A stretch of DNA of 64,000 nt from Hippopus hippopus (GCA_946811185.2 OX328109.1:34022129-34086128); one strand, 5' to 3'. Positions 51,401 through 60,657 are shown, numbered from the stretch's first letter. A program made the numbers and translations. The notes: generated from the letters alone by a model not told the origin.

Positions 51401-54400
51401 TGATGTTACTCTGTGATCACTCAATACACATGGTTAGGTGACGAGCAAAGTAAAACACTTCACCAATTGTCACAAACACAACTGATTATATCAGTTTGTA
51501 TAGAAGTGAGTAATCAAACAATCTGCAACAGGTTACTTGTAAGTGCGTTTCCCCTCTTTAAATAATGCTCAGAAGAGGTGCTGCAGTGCACTGTCCAAAG
51601 GCACTCCAATGCAACAAGCCCCAATAGCCAGAATTAAACCCAAGAATCTCTGGATTACTAAGCCAATGCCTAAACTCCTTACCAGAAGACAGAAGTTAGG
51701 ATATAAATATTGAAAGCAATTGTAATAAACAGATCAATTGTGACTCAAGATGTAATTTGTATTTGAAAGGGTAGAAAACCAAGTGAGCGAAGGAGAAAAT
51801 GTTGGTGACCTTTTCCACAATGTTTTCGAAAACATTAATTATTTCTAAGGGTTATTTTACACATTGTATTGTTTGGTGTAAAGCGTTACACCACAAGCCC
51901 GAAATGTCATTTACAAAGCTTTGCATCGAAAACAGGCCCAGATGAAAAACTAGATATTAGTCATTGTTTGTGGACTCAATAATTTATCTTAGAATAACTG
52001 CGAAATAGCTTACCTGTAACCAGAAGAAGTCCTGTGCCAAGCTGTTTGAGGAATACAACTCTCTGAAATAGAAAAATCAACATAAATCTCTTTACAACAA
52101 TAAATTTCACTCTGTTTTTTAGGTTTAGTTGGAACTCGAACCATTGTTATGAATATTCCAATGCCTGTTTGGATGAAAAGCTATTTTCACCATTATTTCG
52201 TTCATATCACAGCTGCAAGTGTAGTTTTTTTTAACAGTATGAGGGCTGTTCGATATGTAATGTGTATTGTACCACAGCGCGCTAACGCTTTGCACGATTT
52301 CGTGGATGATGATACGCTTGAATAGCTCTATTCAATACCTTTCCAATGGTATAAACACGAGCCTTCAGCTCCACATAGTTTTAAACTTATAGTCATTTCA
52401 ATAGAGCTAGTCGTTGACCACTGTTGTAAAAATGGTTGAGAAACAGATTAAGAATAATAAAGAAATTAGAGCTTATATAAAAGTTTGCACAAAACTCGGT
52501 CATTCGGTAATGCAGATTTTTACTGAATTGGGGGAAGTTTATGGGTCTGATAAGGTATCTTATGAGACAGTTCGTAGGTGGAGAAAGAAATTTCTGACTG
52601 GCACAGAGTCCGTCAAAGATGCAACAAAATCTGGCCGACCTGTGACTGTAACAGGCAAGGCAAATGTCTCAAAAGTCAGAGAAATAATTGAAAGTGATGG
52701 CAGATACACGATTCGTGATATTGCCAACGCTGTTGGCATATCGCTATTGCGGGTGCATTTCATTTTGAAGCATATTTTGAAAGTACGAAAGATTTCTGCC
52801 AGATGAATACTGCATATATTGACAGATGACCAAAAAGGGGTACGAGTACAAACCGCTAAGCAACTGCTCAAAATGTTTCCCAAATTCAATCAAAGACAAT
52901 TTGCAAACATTGTTACTGGTGACGAAACATGGGTTCACTATTTTGAACCAGTAAGAAAAATTGGAAACAAAATATGGCTAACTAAACACGGTAGAAGGCC
53001 TGTAGTTGCCAAAAGAAGCATAAGCACAAGAAGGTTCTTTATTGCATATTCTTCTCATGTGATGGTATAGCTGTACAAATTCTGGTGCCGAAGGGCAAAA
53101 GTGTTACAGGTCGGTATTACCCGGAGATGTTATACTAAAAAAGGTCAAGAAATATTATCTATAACGACGCCTTGTGTCAGGATTTAGGCATGTTCGTCTA
53201 CTTCATGATAATGCTCCATCACATACATATGAGCTTGTGAAGCAATTTTTGAAGTCGGAGAAGGTTACCGTCTTGCCACACCCACCATACTCTCCAGATC
53301 TAGCCCCATGCGACTTTTTCCTTTTTCCAAAACTTAAAAAGTTCTTATCTGGTCGTCGTTACAAGTCCCGACAAGCCCTTGGCTCAGCCATCAGTCAGTG
53401 CCTCAGAGGTCTACCTAAATCAGCGTACCGTGACGCATTTCAGAAATGGATTCAGAGATTGAAATTATGTATTTCAAACCACGGAGAATACTTTGAAGGG
53501 ATGTAATGTTCGTTTCACTATTTGAGTCGAATGCTTTTGAGATATCGTACAATACACATTACATATCGAAAACCCTCGGTATTTGCATTCCATTCTTTTC
53601 CCAAGCCACCGTATGCCTTCCAACATAAACCTAATCCAACCTATGTTCACCAGTGAGACGGGGCTGAGAGTTATCACACACAACCATCAATCCACAAAAG
53701 TATTTGGCTGAGATGAAATTTGACTTCACAACAGACCTATAGATTACTAATTGATTGAATAGTGTTTTACTCTGCTTTCAACATTATTTCAGTCATATCA
53801 TGGCGACAGCTCACATAAACATTTATGTACTGGGTTTAACCAGTACAAGGTCGGGGCCTCTGAAGGGTCTTGCCAAAGAACACTACCCTGGTTCAAGCAA
53901 AGCCAAACAAGAGGGCCATGATGGCCCTGTATCGCTCCACTGGCTATTAAGTCAATCATGTATCACTGCAGCTTGATAATCAAGGGAGGTAAATAGTAAC
54001 GAACTTTATCTTTCATAAAAAGAGTTATTTCCCTTGATTAATGTTTAAATTGAAGTGACAATATTTTGAAGACCATGTTAAACTTGCGATCCCTGGAATG
54101 AAGGCAATTTTGACCCCAGACCTACAATATGAAACTAGAATGTGTGGTTATAAACAAAAAGATTTTTTAATCTTGCCCAATAAAAAGTCATGTAAAACAA
54201 GTTTGCTGAATAAAAGGCCCTGTAAAATATGTGATCCATGACACAGGTTTATCAAGTTTTCACTATAAAAGCCAATGTAAAACTTGTGACCCCTGGTGTG
54301 GAGTCAAACTTGACCCCCAAAGTTAAAATTTGGGCACTCTTGGTAGAGGCCCATTATATAAAGTTACATGCAAAATTTGGTAGCCCTAGGCCTAAATATA

Positions 54401-56429
54401 GCTATGTACAAGTAGATTATTAAAGTTTCCTTATATAAGACCATGTAGAACTTGTGACCCCCTGGGGTGGGGCTACATTTGACCCCCTGGGCTATAATTT
54501 GGGCACCCTTGATAGAGACCCCCTAGATAAAGCTAAATGCAAAATTTGATAGCCCTAGCCCTTATAGCTAGATGCGAAAGATTTTTCTATATAAGCCCGC
54601 CCATGTAAAACATGTTACCCCCCGGAGCGAAGTCAAATTTGACCCTCGGCTATAATTTGGACACCCTTGGTACAGGTCCACTAGATAAAGCTACATGCCA
54701 AATTTGGTCGCCCTAGGCCCCATGGCTAGGTCAAAGAAGAATTTTAAAGTTCTCCCTATATAAGCCCATGTAAAACTTGTTATATAAGCCCATGTAAAAC
54801 TTGTTACCCCCAGGCAGGGCCTAATTTGACCCCAGGGCTATAATTTGAACAATCTTGGCAGAGGTCCACTAGATAAAGCTACATGCCAAATTTGGTAGCT
54901 CTAGGCCCTATGGCTAGGTAGAAGAGGAATTTTAAAGTTCTCCCTAAATAAGCCCATGTATAACTTGTGACCCCCGGGGCGGGGCCAATTTTGACCCCAG
55001 GGCTATAAATTGAAGAAACTTGGTAGAGGTCCACTAGATAAACCTACATGCCAAATTTGGTAGCCCTTGGCCTTACGGTTTCAGACAAGAAGATTTTCAA
55101 AGATTTTCAAAATTTTTCAGTTTTGTTGCCATGGCAACCAGAGTTTTTGAAGGAATTAAATTCTTTCAAGAAATTCTGAAGAGGACCATGGCAGGATCAT
55201 TTCTGTGAAGTTTCATCAAAATTGGATGGGTAGTTTCAGAGAAGAAGACGTTTTAAAAAAAAGTTAACGGACGGACGGACGGACGACGGACAACAGGCCA
55301 TGACATAAGCCCGCTGGCCTTCGGCCAGTGGAGCTAAAAACGGGAGTTCCAGGTCACAAGTCCTATATTTAACCACTAAGCCACCCAAGATCAATTAGAT
55401 TTCTGGCCCTGTATGTTACAAACTAATCTACAAGGCTAGGCCTTACCCTGTCCCTCAAATAAGCCAAAGTATAGGACTTACCTTTCCCTTGTGTCTTCCA
55501 GCCACCAAAATAAGGACAGTTCCAGGTGTTATGCTGGCTCTGATCTTCCTTTTATGTTGGCTGAAAGGCCTCTTTCTGTTCTTTAATTTTCTAGGTCTGT
55601 CTTCTGTTGGGTAATATCTTGGCTGGAAGAAAAACGGTCTCTATTTAACCCTTTACCAAACAATCTCAGTTTACCGACCGTGAGAAAGAAGGATTTTGAA
55701 AAACATTGTTGAAAAAGAAGGAAATGCTGGTTACTCCTTTCTCTGCAATATTTTCCACCTTACTATAGACAAATATTGTGTTATGAGTAACATTTAATCA
55801 GTTATCTGCAAATGCTTTCAATTTGGACACGGCTAAAATTTTGTCGTCTGCTAAAAAGTCAAGTCTTCACAAATTTTGGATTATCCAGTAAAGGGTGAAT
55901 GCTTTCCATTTCGACTATTCTATGACTTTCAATGGTACAGGGTCAACACAACCTCATAATGTGGCAATTGAATCCAGTGTAACAAATATAGAAATTACTT
56001 GAAATCAACAGATTCATAATTTTCATGATATTTTCTTACATTCTACTCTGTACTTTGGTTGAAAATTGACTTAGAACTTAATCCATTTCTAAACCTATGT
56101 TGTGGATACTCATTATGATTAAGAATCACTCAGATAAACTAACTCTAATCACCAGTGCCCACATAATAGGTCAAAGTGGACAGCTTAAAAATTACACAAA
56201 CCGAAACCCCCTAAAAATACTGCCATTACATCTCTACCACTAACACAAACTTTAGAAAGAATAAACATACCAGTCTTTTCACTCTAACAGTTCTTTTTCC
56301 ACCATTCTTTTCACCTCCAATTTCCTTTGTCACAAACTTTGGTGGTTTGGGTTTAGCCGCACCTTTCTTGTCTTTTTTTGATGTCTCGGCTGCAGTTGCT
56401 TTGACTGCTGGGGCAGTCTTGGTCGACAT
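48327..56429 (-). CDS. RPL6: 60S ribosomal protein L6 (eL6), complete, 231 aa, 5 coding exons
   Basis: Coding exons in order: 56271-56429, 55482-55622, 52014-52062, 50401-50585, 48327-48488; all joins keep frame. The N-terminus is Ala/Lys-rich ([20 protein letters not shown]), followed by [76 protein letters not shown] and [10 protein letters not shown] at the end, all diagnostic of eL6. The human protein is 288 aa; the difference lies in its longer basic N-terminus. Role: structural protein of the large ribosomal subunit. Intron 2 contains a mariner, a pearl-like element and SINE pieces, unusually bulky for a housekeeping ribosomal gene. Confidence 0.97.
48597..48668 (+). mobile_element. family B-like hairpin, GATGGTGT subtype
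   Basis: GCAGATGGTGTAGATCATGA ... TCTTGAATCAACACCATCTGC. A clean stem-loop just inside the last RPL6 intron. Confidence 0.75.
49034..49223 (+). mobile_element. family A MITE, internally deleted
   Basis: CTCTTTATCAGACG start, one hairpin arm, ATGTGGTAAAGGGCTAAG end. Confidence 0.75.
49258..49370 (+). mobile_element. family B MITE, partial
   Basis: CTAACCCTTGCAGCTAGC start; hairpin GTGGATCAAGATCAGGCTGC with decayed partner. Confidence 0.65.
49488..50045 (-). mobile_element. tRNA-derived SINE split by a family A MITE
   Basis: Parts 49488-49740 and 49969-50045. Joined, they match the SINE at 47225 across CTATCATCAATCC. Confidence 0.8.
49741..49968 (+). mobile_element. family A MITE, full length, nested in SINE
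   Basis: 220 bp between TTAA 49741-49744 and 49965-49968. Confidence 0.93.
50178..50335 (+). mobile_element. family B MITE, nearly full
   Basis: CTAACCCTTCAGCTGCATTG start; hairpin GCAAAGATCAAGATCAGAAT / ATTCTGATCTTGGATCTACA; GGCAGGTAAGTTAAG end. Confidence 0.8.
50401..50585 (-). CDS. RPL6: RPL6 coding exon 4
   Basis: 185 nt, phase 1 to 0. Encodes [20 protein letters not shown] and [20 protein letters not shown]. Acceptor TTCTCTTGTAG. A (CATT)n microsatellite lies just upstream of the acceptor. Confidence 0.96.
50597..50629 (+). repeat. (AATG)8 microsatellite
   Basis: Within the RPL6 intron, 12 bp upstream (transcript sense) of the exon 4 acceptor. Confidence 0.97.
50640..51115. other. RPL6 intron, nothing recognised
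   Basis: AT-rich with repeated TATGCAGTGxATG; no repeat family or RNA gene assigned. Confidence 0.4.
51120..51290. repeat. foldback repeat (family F), copy 2
   Basis: TTGAAAGTAACAAACTTCTG / GAGAAGTTGTGTTACTTTCAA; outer flank AATGGTTAGTGGATACAGACC also matches copy 1. Confidence 0.88.
51530..51690 (-). mobile_element. SINE, second type, partial
   Basis: B-box-like AATTAAACCCAAGAATCTC, as in the copy at 40010. Confidence 0.55.
51675..51888 (+). mobile_element. family A MITE, diverged
   Basis: CTCCTTACCAGAAGACAGAA start; GGTGTAAAGCGTTAC end; hairpin right arm shortened. Confidence 0.72.
52014..52062 (-). CDS. RPL6: RPL6 coding exon 3
   Basis: 49 nt encoding [17 protein letters not shown], phase 0 to 1, acceptor TTTCTATTTCAG, donor GTAAGC. 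Too short to show as a separate long ORF. Confidence 0.95.
52240..53579 (+). mobile_element. mariner-family transposon, full-length but dead
   Basis: 33-bp TIRs (left starts TGAGGGCTGTTCGATATGTA; right ends ACATATCGAAAACCCTCGG) match at about 29 of 33 positions and are flanked by TA on both sides (52238-52239, 53580-53581). Length 1340 bp, typical for mariner. It lies inside a SINE copy in RPL6 intron 2, on the opposite strand to RPL6. Confidence 0.95.
52432..53506 (+). pseudogene. mariner transposase (DD34D) pseudogene
   Basis: N-terminal helix-turn-helix regions are intact ([35 protein letters not shown]). A TGA at 52804-52806 replaces the Trp of the conserved SARW box; the frame then runs through [14 protein letters not shown] (first catalytic Asp) until a frameshift near 53028. 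A second shift and a TAA follow near 53135-53164. The last segment holds [16 protein letters not shown] and [16 protein letters not shown] with 34 residues between the second and third Asp, which is the mariner DD34D signature. It ends GEYFEGM. The ORF cannot make active enzyme. Confidence 0.93.
53741..55390 (-). mobile_element. SINE split by pearl-like element P5
   Basis: Left piece 53741-53908 (GATTGAATAGTGTTTTACTC), right piece 55339-55390 (GGGAGTTCCAGGTCACAAGT...CCACTAAGCCAC, the tRNA-like head). Confidence 0.82.
53909..55338 (+). mobile_element. P5: pearl/Helentron-like element, 1.43 kb
   Basis: Starts AACAAGAGGGCCATGATGGC and CGCTCCACTGGCTA; about five to six core units (160-170 bp) marked by AGCCCATGTAAAACTTGTGA near 54267, 54437, 54596, 54762, 54787 and 54951; (ACGG)n near 55266; ends with hairpin CTGGCCTTCGGCCAG then TGGAGCTAAAAA. 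Subterminal CTCCACTGG/CCAGTGGAG inverted repeat. No coding capacity. Confidence 0.85.
55482..55622 (-). CDS. RPL6: RPL6 coding exon 2
   Basis: 47 codons, acceptor GTTTTTCTTCCAG, donor GTAAGT. Encodes [20 protein letters not shown] then [21 protein letters not shown] family A MITE begins 22 bp before the acceptor in transcript direction. Confidence 0.97.
55645..55900 (-). mobile_element. family A MITE plus extra tail, near an acceptor
   Basis: TTAA 55645-55648; closes near 55861, then a further CCAGTAAAGGG tail. Only 22 bp separate it from RPL6 exon 2. Confidence 0.82.
56271..56429 (-). CDS. RPL6: RPL6 coding exon 1
   Basis: 53 codons from ATG 56429; an acceptor CTGTATTTTAG lies one base before the ATG, so an upstream non-coding exon must exist. 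Encodes a basic tail and [16 protein letters not shown]. Donor GTATGT. Confidence 0.95.
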
Positions 56430-56448
56430 TCTAAAATACAGAATTCAG

Positions 56449-56664
56449 CCTTTACCAAACAATACATTTTAAAGCATTTCCAAGTTGAAATCAGTTGCAG
56501 ATGACAATTTATATGTAACTCAAGTGATGAAATTTGCGAGGGAAGAGAACATTGCAGGAAAAGGAGAAAATGCTGGTCACCAGCATTTTCTCCTTTTCCA
56601 ACGATGTTTTCGAAAGCCTTCCTCTTCATTGTTGTAAAATCATGGGACAGTTTGGTACTGAGTA
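56449..56664 (+). mobile_element. family A MITE, near-full, near an acceptor
   Basis: CCTTTACCAAACAATACATT start, full hairpin, CAGTTTGGTACTGAG end. Its left end lies 18 bp from the RPL6 exon 1 acceptor. Confidence 0.87.
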
Positions 56665-56907
56665 AAATACAACAGACATAATGGTAAACTCTCTACCAGA
56701 TGGATTTGAAAGCAGCAGCAGTCATTATATACTCCTCACAAAAAGTTAAGCAACAATAGATTACCGCTGCACCAAAATTTTATTATTACACATATAGACA
56801 ATTTCATTGTATGAATGTAATGAGTATGGAGTTAAAAACCAGCCCAAGCAATTCCATGCTTCTTTCAGATCATGTTTCTCACTTTCAGGCTTTTAAAGTA
56901 TCTTATT

Positions 56908-57099
56908 CCCGATTCGGGGTCTAGCTCCGATGTTATTGTTGTGATTATTTCTCCGCTAGACTCCCACAGCAGCCTTCTTTAAAAGTATCTGGAATGAATA
57001 TGATTTTACCAGCATCTTTTCAAATGGCTCTATGCGACAAAATTTCCAATGACAGCTAATAAAATGGGCATGGATTGTTAGATAAATGATTAATCTTTA
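56908..57099 (+). repeat. left arm of 192-bp inverted repeat around the RPL6 5' end
   Basis: Begins CCCGATTCGGGGTCTAGCTC and ends GATAAATGATTAATCTTTA. Its reverse complement recurs at 57488-57679 at about 90% identity and with the same length. Confidence 0.9.
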
Positions 57100-57137
57100 C
57101 AAAAAAAAACTGATGTTATTTAATATCTAAATCTTAC

Positions 57138-57200
57138 CTTCGTGCAAATCTGTACTTTTCAACGTAAATAACCGTTGACCTACTTCACCAGAAATCAAAA
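57138..57200 (-). promoter_or_regulatory. probable RPL6 non-coding first exon and promoter region
   Basis: Coding exon 1 begins one base after an acceptor, so a 5' exon is required. A good donor, CACGAAG|GTAAGAT on the minus strand, lies at 57137, the most plausible partner. Upstream sequence to about 57400 contains GCGCATG motifs (NRF1-like half sites, 57219 and 57368) and CGGAAGT (ETS/GABP-like, 57382), common in divergent housekeeping promoters. The transcription start cannot be placed from sequence. The whole region sits between two 192-bp inverted repeats. Confidence 0.45.
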
Positions 57201-57487
57201 CATGGTGATATCATCAATGCGCATGTCTCAGCAGAAATCGCAGTATCTTTGACACGCTACAGGACGGTTCATTTGGGAATTCCACTGTTGACAAAGGCAC
57301 CTTATACGAAAATGGTTGTTAGGGTTAGAGAACCAGACTGTACAAAATTCAAATTCCGTTGAGTGCGCATGTCTGTTTAACGGAAGTCACCATTTGTTTA
57401 CAAATTTCACTGGATTTATCTACGTTGGGAAAAAAGGTAAATTTCCATTGATTTAATTGGTATTTTGCAGCACAGCTTGTGTGATAA

Positions 57488-57679
57488 TAAAGATTAATCA
57501 TTTATCTAACAATCCATGCCCATTTTATTAGCCGTCATTGGAAATTTTGTCGCATAGAGCCGTTTGAAAAGATGCCAGTAAAATCGTATTCATTCCAGAT
57601 ACTTTTAAGGAAGGCTGCTGCGGAAGGCTAGCAGAGAAACAATCACAAAAATAACATCGGAGCTAGACCCCGAATCGGG
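57488..57679 (-). repeat. right arm of 192-bp inverted repeat around the RPL6 5' end
   Basis: Reverse complement of the arm at 56908-57099, separated by a 388-bp spacer that holds the likely RPL6 first exon. A short extra copy of the outer tip (AGAGCTAGACCCCAAATCGG) follows at 57686. Could be the TIRs of a 772-bp DNA transposon or a foldback element; no clear target duplication is visible. Confidence 0.9.
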
Positions 57680-57719
57680 TGTACATCAGAGCTAGACCCC
57701 AAATCGGGAGTAGCCAGCG

Positions 57720-58190
57720 GCCCTACTCTGCAGGTTCAAATCCCTTACTAGACGCATTTCTTCCTTTTGGTAATCACCCGGTTTACACTGGTATCAAATA
57801 TGGCTGTCATAAGTTGGGATGACTAAAGGTACAGGGGAGGTAAAGGAAAGGTGGGTAGTGGTAACCGGTAGCGTAGATGTCGAGATCAGATCTTATTCTT
57901 AATCGCGTAACAGCATTCTCATCTTGAGGTTAATGTTGTTCCTTAATCGTATGAGGCCGCAAATAATTACATTTGAAGCGTAACGTACAGTTCTAACCGG
58001 TCAAGATGTAGCCATGAGTGTCAATCTCTTGGACATGTATTTTAATAATAAGATAGTTTCAGCAATCATAAGACCGAAATCTACTATCATACCTGCTATG
58101 GCTTAATGGTAGTGTTATATTTGAGGCGCAGTATTATTAATTTGAACAGTCGCTGAATAAAAATATTTCTTTGAAGTGAAAGAAAAAGTT
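57720..58190. other. region between RPL6 inverted repeat and orphan ORF
   Basis: Lower repeat content than average; possible upstream exon(s) of the orphan ORF but none is demonstrable. Confidence 0.35.
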
Positions 58191-58192
58191 AT

Positions 58193-58507
58193 ATGTTGTC
58201 CATCTACTGTTATTTGGACTCTGATGTAGGATCAAAAGTACAGACAGACACGATTTATTTCAAGGGTCTCAAAGCATTACACACTCACTTTGCCGAAGAT
58301 GGAGAAGAGGCACATAAATCAGTGACGTTTTACGACTTCCGGTATGGTAAAGTCGGTGTCACACCGGTAACTTTTCGGCGCGAGAATAAAACTCATTACA
58401 CCTACAAAACTATACAGCAGATCCATGCATTAAGTACACAAGGGAAAGATATTCGATGTACAGTACTGTTTTCAAGAGCAGGAAGAAGATTATGGGAAAA
58501 TGAGTGA
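58193..58507 (+). CDS. unidentified 104-aa ORF
   Basis: ATG at 58193, TGA at 58505. The peptide starts MLSIYCYLDSDVGSKVQTDT, has TYKTIQQIHALSTQGKDIRC in the second half and ends RAGRRLWENE. It is not derived from any repeat in the window and has mixed, protein-like composition without low complexity, signal peptide or membrane segment. I do not recognise a family. It is transcribed away from RPL6, and a donor-like AAAAAAG|GTAAAT at 57437 could mark an upstream non-coding exon (inference). It may be a single-exon small gene, an exon, or chance. A foldback repeat follows it. Confidence 0.4.
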   Translation: MLSIYCYLDSDVGSKVQTDTIYFKGLKALHTHFAEDGEEAHKSVTFYDFRYGKVGVTPVTFRRENKTHYTYKTIQQIHALSTQGKDIRCTVLFSRAGRRLWENE

Positions 58508-58529
58508 CTGAATGTTCCACAGGAGATAG

Positions 58530-58623
58530 ATCTAGTTTCATGCTTTTTTCGAGTAATGATTTACTGTCCTGGTAATCCTTATTGGAAGAGTAAATCATTA
58601 CTCTCAAAAAACATGAAACTAGA
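58530..58623. repeat. foldback repeat after the 104-aa ORF
   Basis: Arms of about 35 bp (ATCTAGTTTCATGC...AGTAATGATTTACT and its complement) separated by about 24 bp, which would form a strong stem-loop immediately 3' of the ORF. Confidence 0.85.
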
Positions 58624-58754
58624 CCCTCTGGACTGTACAATCATTGACCAAATCTGTCAACTGCAGGGGCATGAAAAGTTTTTTCGTCTACAGTATAGGT
58701 TTGACGGATCTAATACAGAGCGTTCTATTTGTTAGAATACATATATTTCATGAA

Positions 58755-58830
58755 ATACCAGTGTAGATCAAAGATCAAACTGCATGTTCTTTATAGTCTG
58801 ATCTTTATCCACACTTTCTAGGAAACTAAG
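58755..58830 (+). mobile_element. family B hairpin fragment
   Basis: CAGTGTAGATCAAAGATCAA / GTCTGATCTTTATCCACACT. Confidence 0.7.
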
Positions 58831-58905
58831 TATAGTTCTTGGAATTTATCATTTTTGGTTCATTTTCTATTTATGTTTTATGGCCACATAATCAAATTTT
58901 CTAAA

Positions 58906-59025
58906 CAATCCTGCATGGCTCCATGGTGAAGGTTTTACAATCCAGGTGCAATGGGTTCAATCCTCACTCAAGGCACTGATTTTTTCGAGTGAGTCTCCTT
59001 GGCAAGACGCTTTAGAACCTTGGGT
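58906..59025 (+). mobile_element. SINE 5' part
   Basis: Head CTGCATGGCTCCATGGTGAA with B box GGGTTCAATCC; body GAGTCTCCTTGGCAAGACGC. Confidence 0.65.
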
Positions 59026-59050
59026 TTGTTAAAACCATGAAACACCATGA

Positions 59051-59240
59051 ATAACCCATTAGCACACAATGACGACTTTTGACAACCATTGGAAAGAAGC
59101 CTTTTGAAAACATTGTGGGAAAAGGAGAAAATGCTGGTAATCAGCATTTTCTCCTTTTCCCACAATGTTTTCTACCCTGTCAATAAACAATTGCACCATT
59201 TGAGCCACACTTTGAGATTAAGTCTTTACCCTTGTCCAAA
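59051..59240 (-). mobile_element. family A MITE, right end missing
   Basis: TAACCCATTAGCACACAATG start, very clean full hairpin. Confidence 0.87.
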
Positions 59241-59331
59241 AGATGAACCGAATTGTGTATCAAAAACATGTTTTATTCACTTAAATGCTTTCTTCTATTT
59301 ATTTACATCAATTGTAAACAATTTTCTTTGA

Positions 59332-59509
59332 TTAAACTTTTTACCTAATAATCCCATGGTTTAATAACCCTGAAGGAGAAGGTATCTGAAAACATTGTGG
59401 GAAAAGTAGAAAGTGCTGGCAAACAGCATTTTCTCCTTTTTCCTGCATTGTTTTCAAGAGCCTTTTTCTTCAAGATCATTAAGACCTTGATTGTGTGGTA
59501 AAGGGTTAA
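59332..59509. mobile_element. symmetrised family A MITE
   Basis: TTAA on both sides (59332, 59506); both ends are the right-type terminus: TTTACCTAATAATCCC and TTGATTGTGTGGTAAAGGG. Confidence 0.8.
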
Positions 59510-59572
59510 CAAGAACATTCATCACTGTTGTTGCTTTCTTTCTGAAAACCAAACACGGACTGACGATGAGGG

Positions 59573-59866
59573 TTTATTGATTGCATTGTGCTTAACATTG
59601 TTTTCAACATTATTTCAGTTATGTCACGGTGGCCAATGCACCTATCCATTCCTCCATTCCTGGAGTTTCTTTTAGCAGTACTCTGTACAATATTCATTCC
59701 AAGCCACTGGCTGCTTTCCCACATAATCATGGTCAGAACAATGATCAGCAGTGAGAGAGGAATGAATCCTGTTGAAACAACTGTCATCATTTCTCAGAAA
59801 GAAATTGATCGAACCAGCAAACCCCTGTTCTTGAGTCCTGTACTGCCGACAGTGCTACCGGGACTG
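59573..59866 (-). mobile_element. tRNA-derived SINE, nearly full
   Basis: Body AACATTATTTCAGTTATGTC... to decayed head GATCGAACCAGCAAACCCC. Reference for the mariner and MITE nestings. Confidence 0.8.
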
Positions 59867-60012
59867 ATGATGAGGATAACTGATCCCACAAATTATAGAA
59901 TTGAACCAAAAATTTCTGATAAAAAGAGGCCAAAACTTTACCCAACCTTTATATTACTGTCTCAGATGTTACCTGATCTTTAACCAAAGTATGTACGAAA
60001 TCAGTTGATCAT

Positions 60013-60232
60013 TTTTTTACGAAACAACAAAATTTCAGTCGAAACTGAAAGCACTTGCATAGGACATATTGAATTCGGCTCAAATGATTGTACTTATCGT
60101 TGAACAGTTAGAAAACAATGTGAGAAAAAAAGGAAATGCTGGTTACCAAACTTTTCTTCTATTCCAACAATGTTTTCAAAAGCTGTCTTCCTCACGGTCT
60201 TTAAAACTCAGAATTGTGGGGTAAAAGGTTAA
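60013..60232 (+). mobile_element. family A MITE, diverged
   Basis: TTTTTACGAAACAACAAAAT start; TTAA 60229-60232 end. Confidence 0.8.
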
Positions 60233-60300
60233 AGATATCAAAAAAATGCATAATTATCTTCCCTGGGTGCTTTATTGAGTTGAACACACATTGACTGAGA

Positions 60301-60590
60301 GCAGAGCCTTGTGGCTTAATCGGTAACACACAGTACTTGAAACCTGGCGGTTGCTATTTTGAATCCCCAGCTCAGCCAGTATTTTTCCTGAATTGATAAT
60401 AATCATTTTAACAGGATTTATTCCTCACACCTCTGATAATTGTTCAACAGTGTTTACGTGGGAAAGCAGCTTATGGCTTGGAAAGAATATTGTGCAAAGT
60501 AGCACTAAAAGAAACTCCAGAATACATAGGTGCACTGGCTGCCACAATATAATTGCAATAATTTTGAAAATGGTGTTAAACACCATACAA
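60301..60590 (+). mobile_element. tRNA-derived SINE, full length
   Basis: Head GAGCCTTGTGGCTTAATCGG and ATTTTGAATCCCCAGCTC; tail ATGGTGTTAAACACCATA. Confidence 0.85.
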
Positions 60591-60651
60591 GAATATAAAC
60601 AAATATTTAAAAAGAACAAAGGATGAACAATATTTGTTTAACATAAAAATG

Positions 60652-60657
60652 TTTATT
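60652..60657 (-). promoter_or_regulatory. possible guanylate cyclase polyadenylation signal
   Basis: AATAAA on the minus strand about 555 bp after the stop, at the end of a repeat-poor stretch and next to a SINE tail. Confidence 0.35.

Larger units (their letters stand above)
52155..53700 (-). mobile_element. SINE split by the mariner
   Basis: Left piece 52155-52237 (CACCATTATTTCGTTCATAT), right piece 53582-53700 (CATTCTTTTCCCAAGCCACC). Joined at TA, they follow the SINE consensus seen at 59573. Confidence 0.8.

Noticed and set aside
52560..52889. Minus-strand ORF of 109 aa
   Set aside because: Antisense shadow of the mariner transposase.
59588..59983. 131-aa ORF
   Set aside because: Most of it translates the SINE at 59573-59866.
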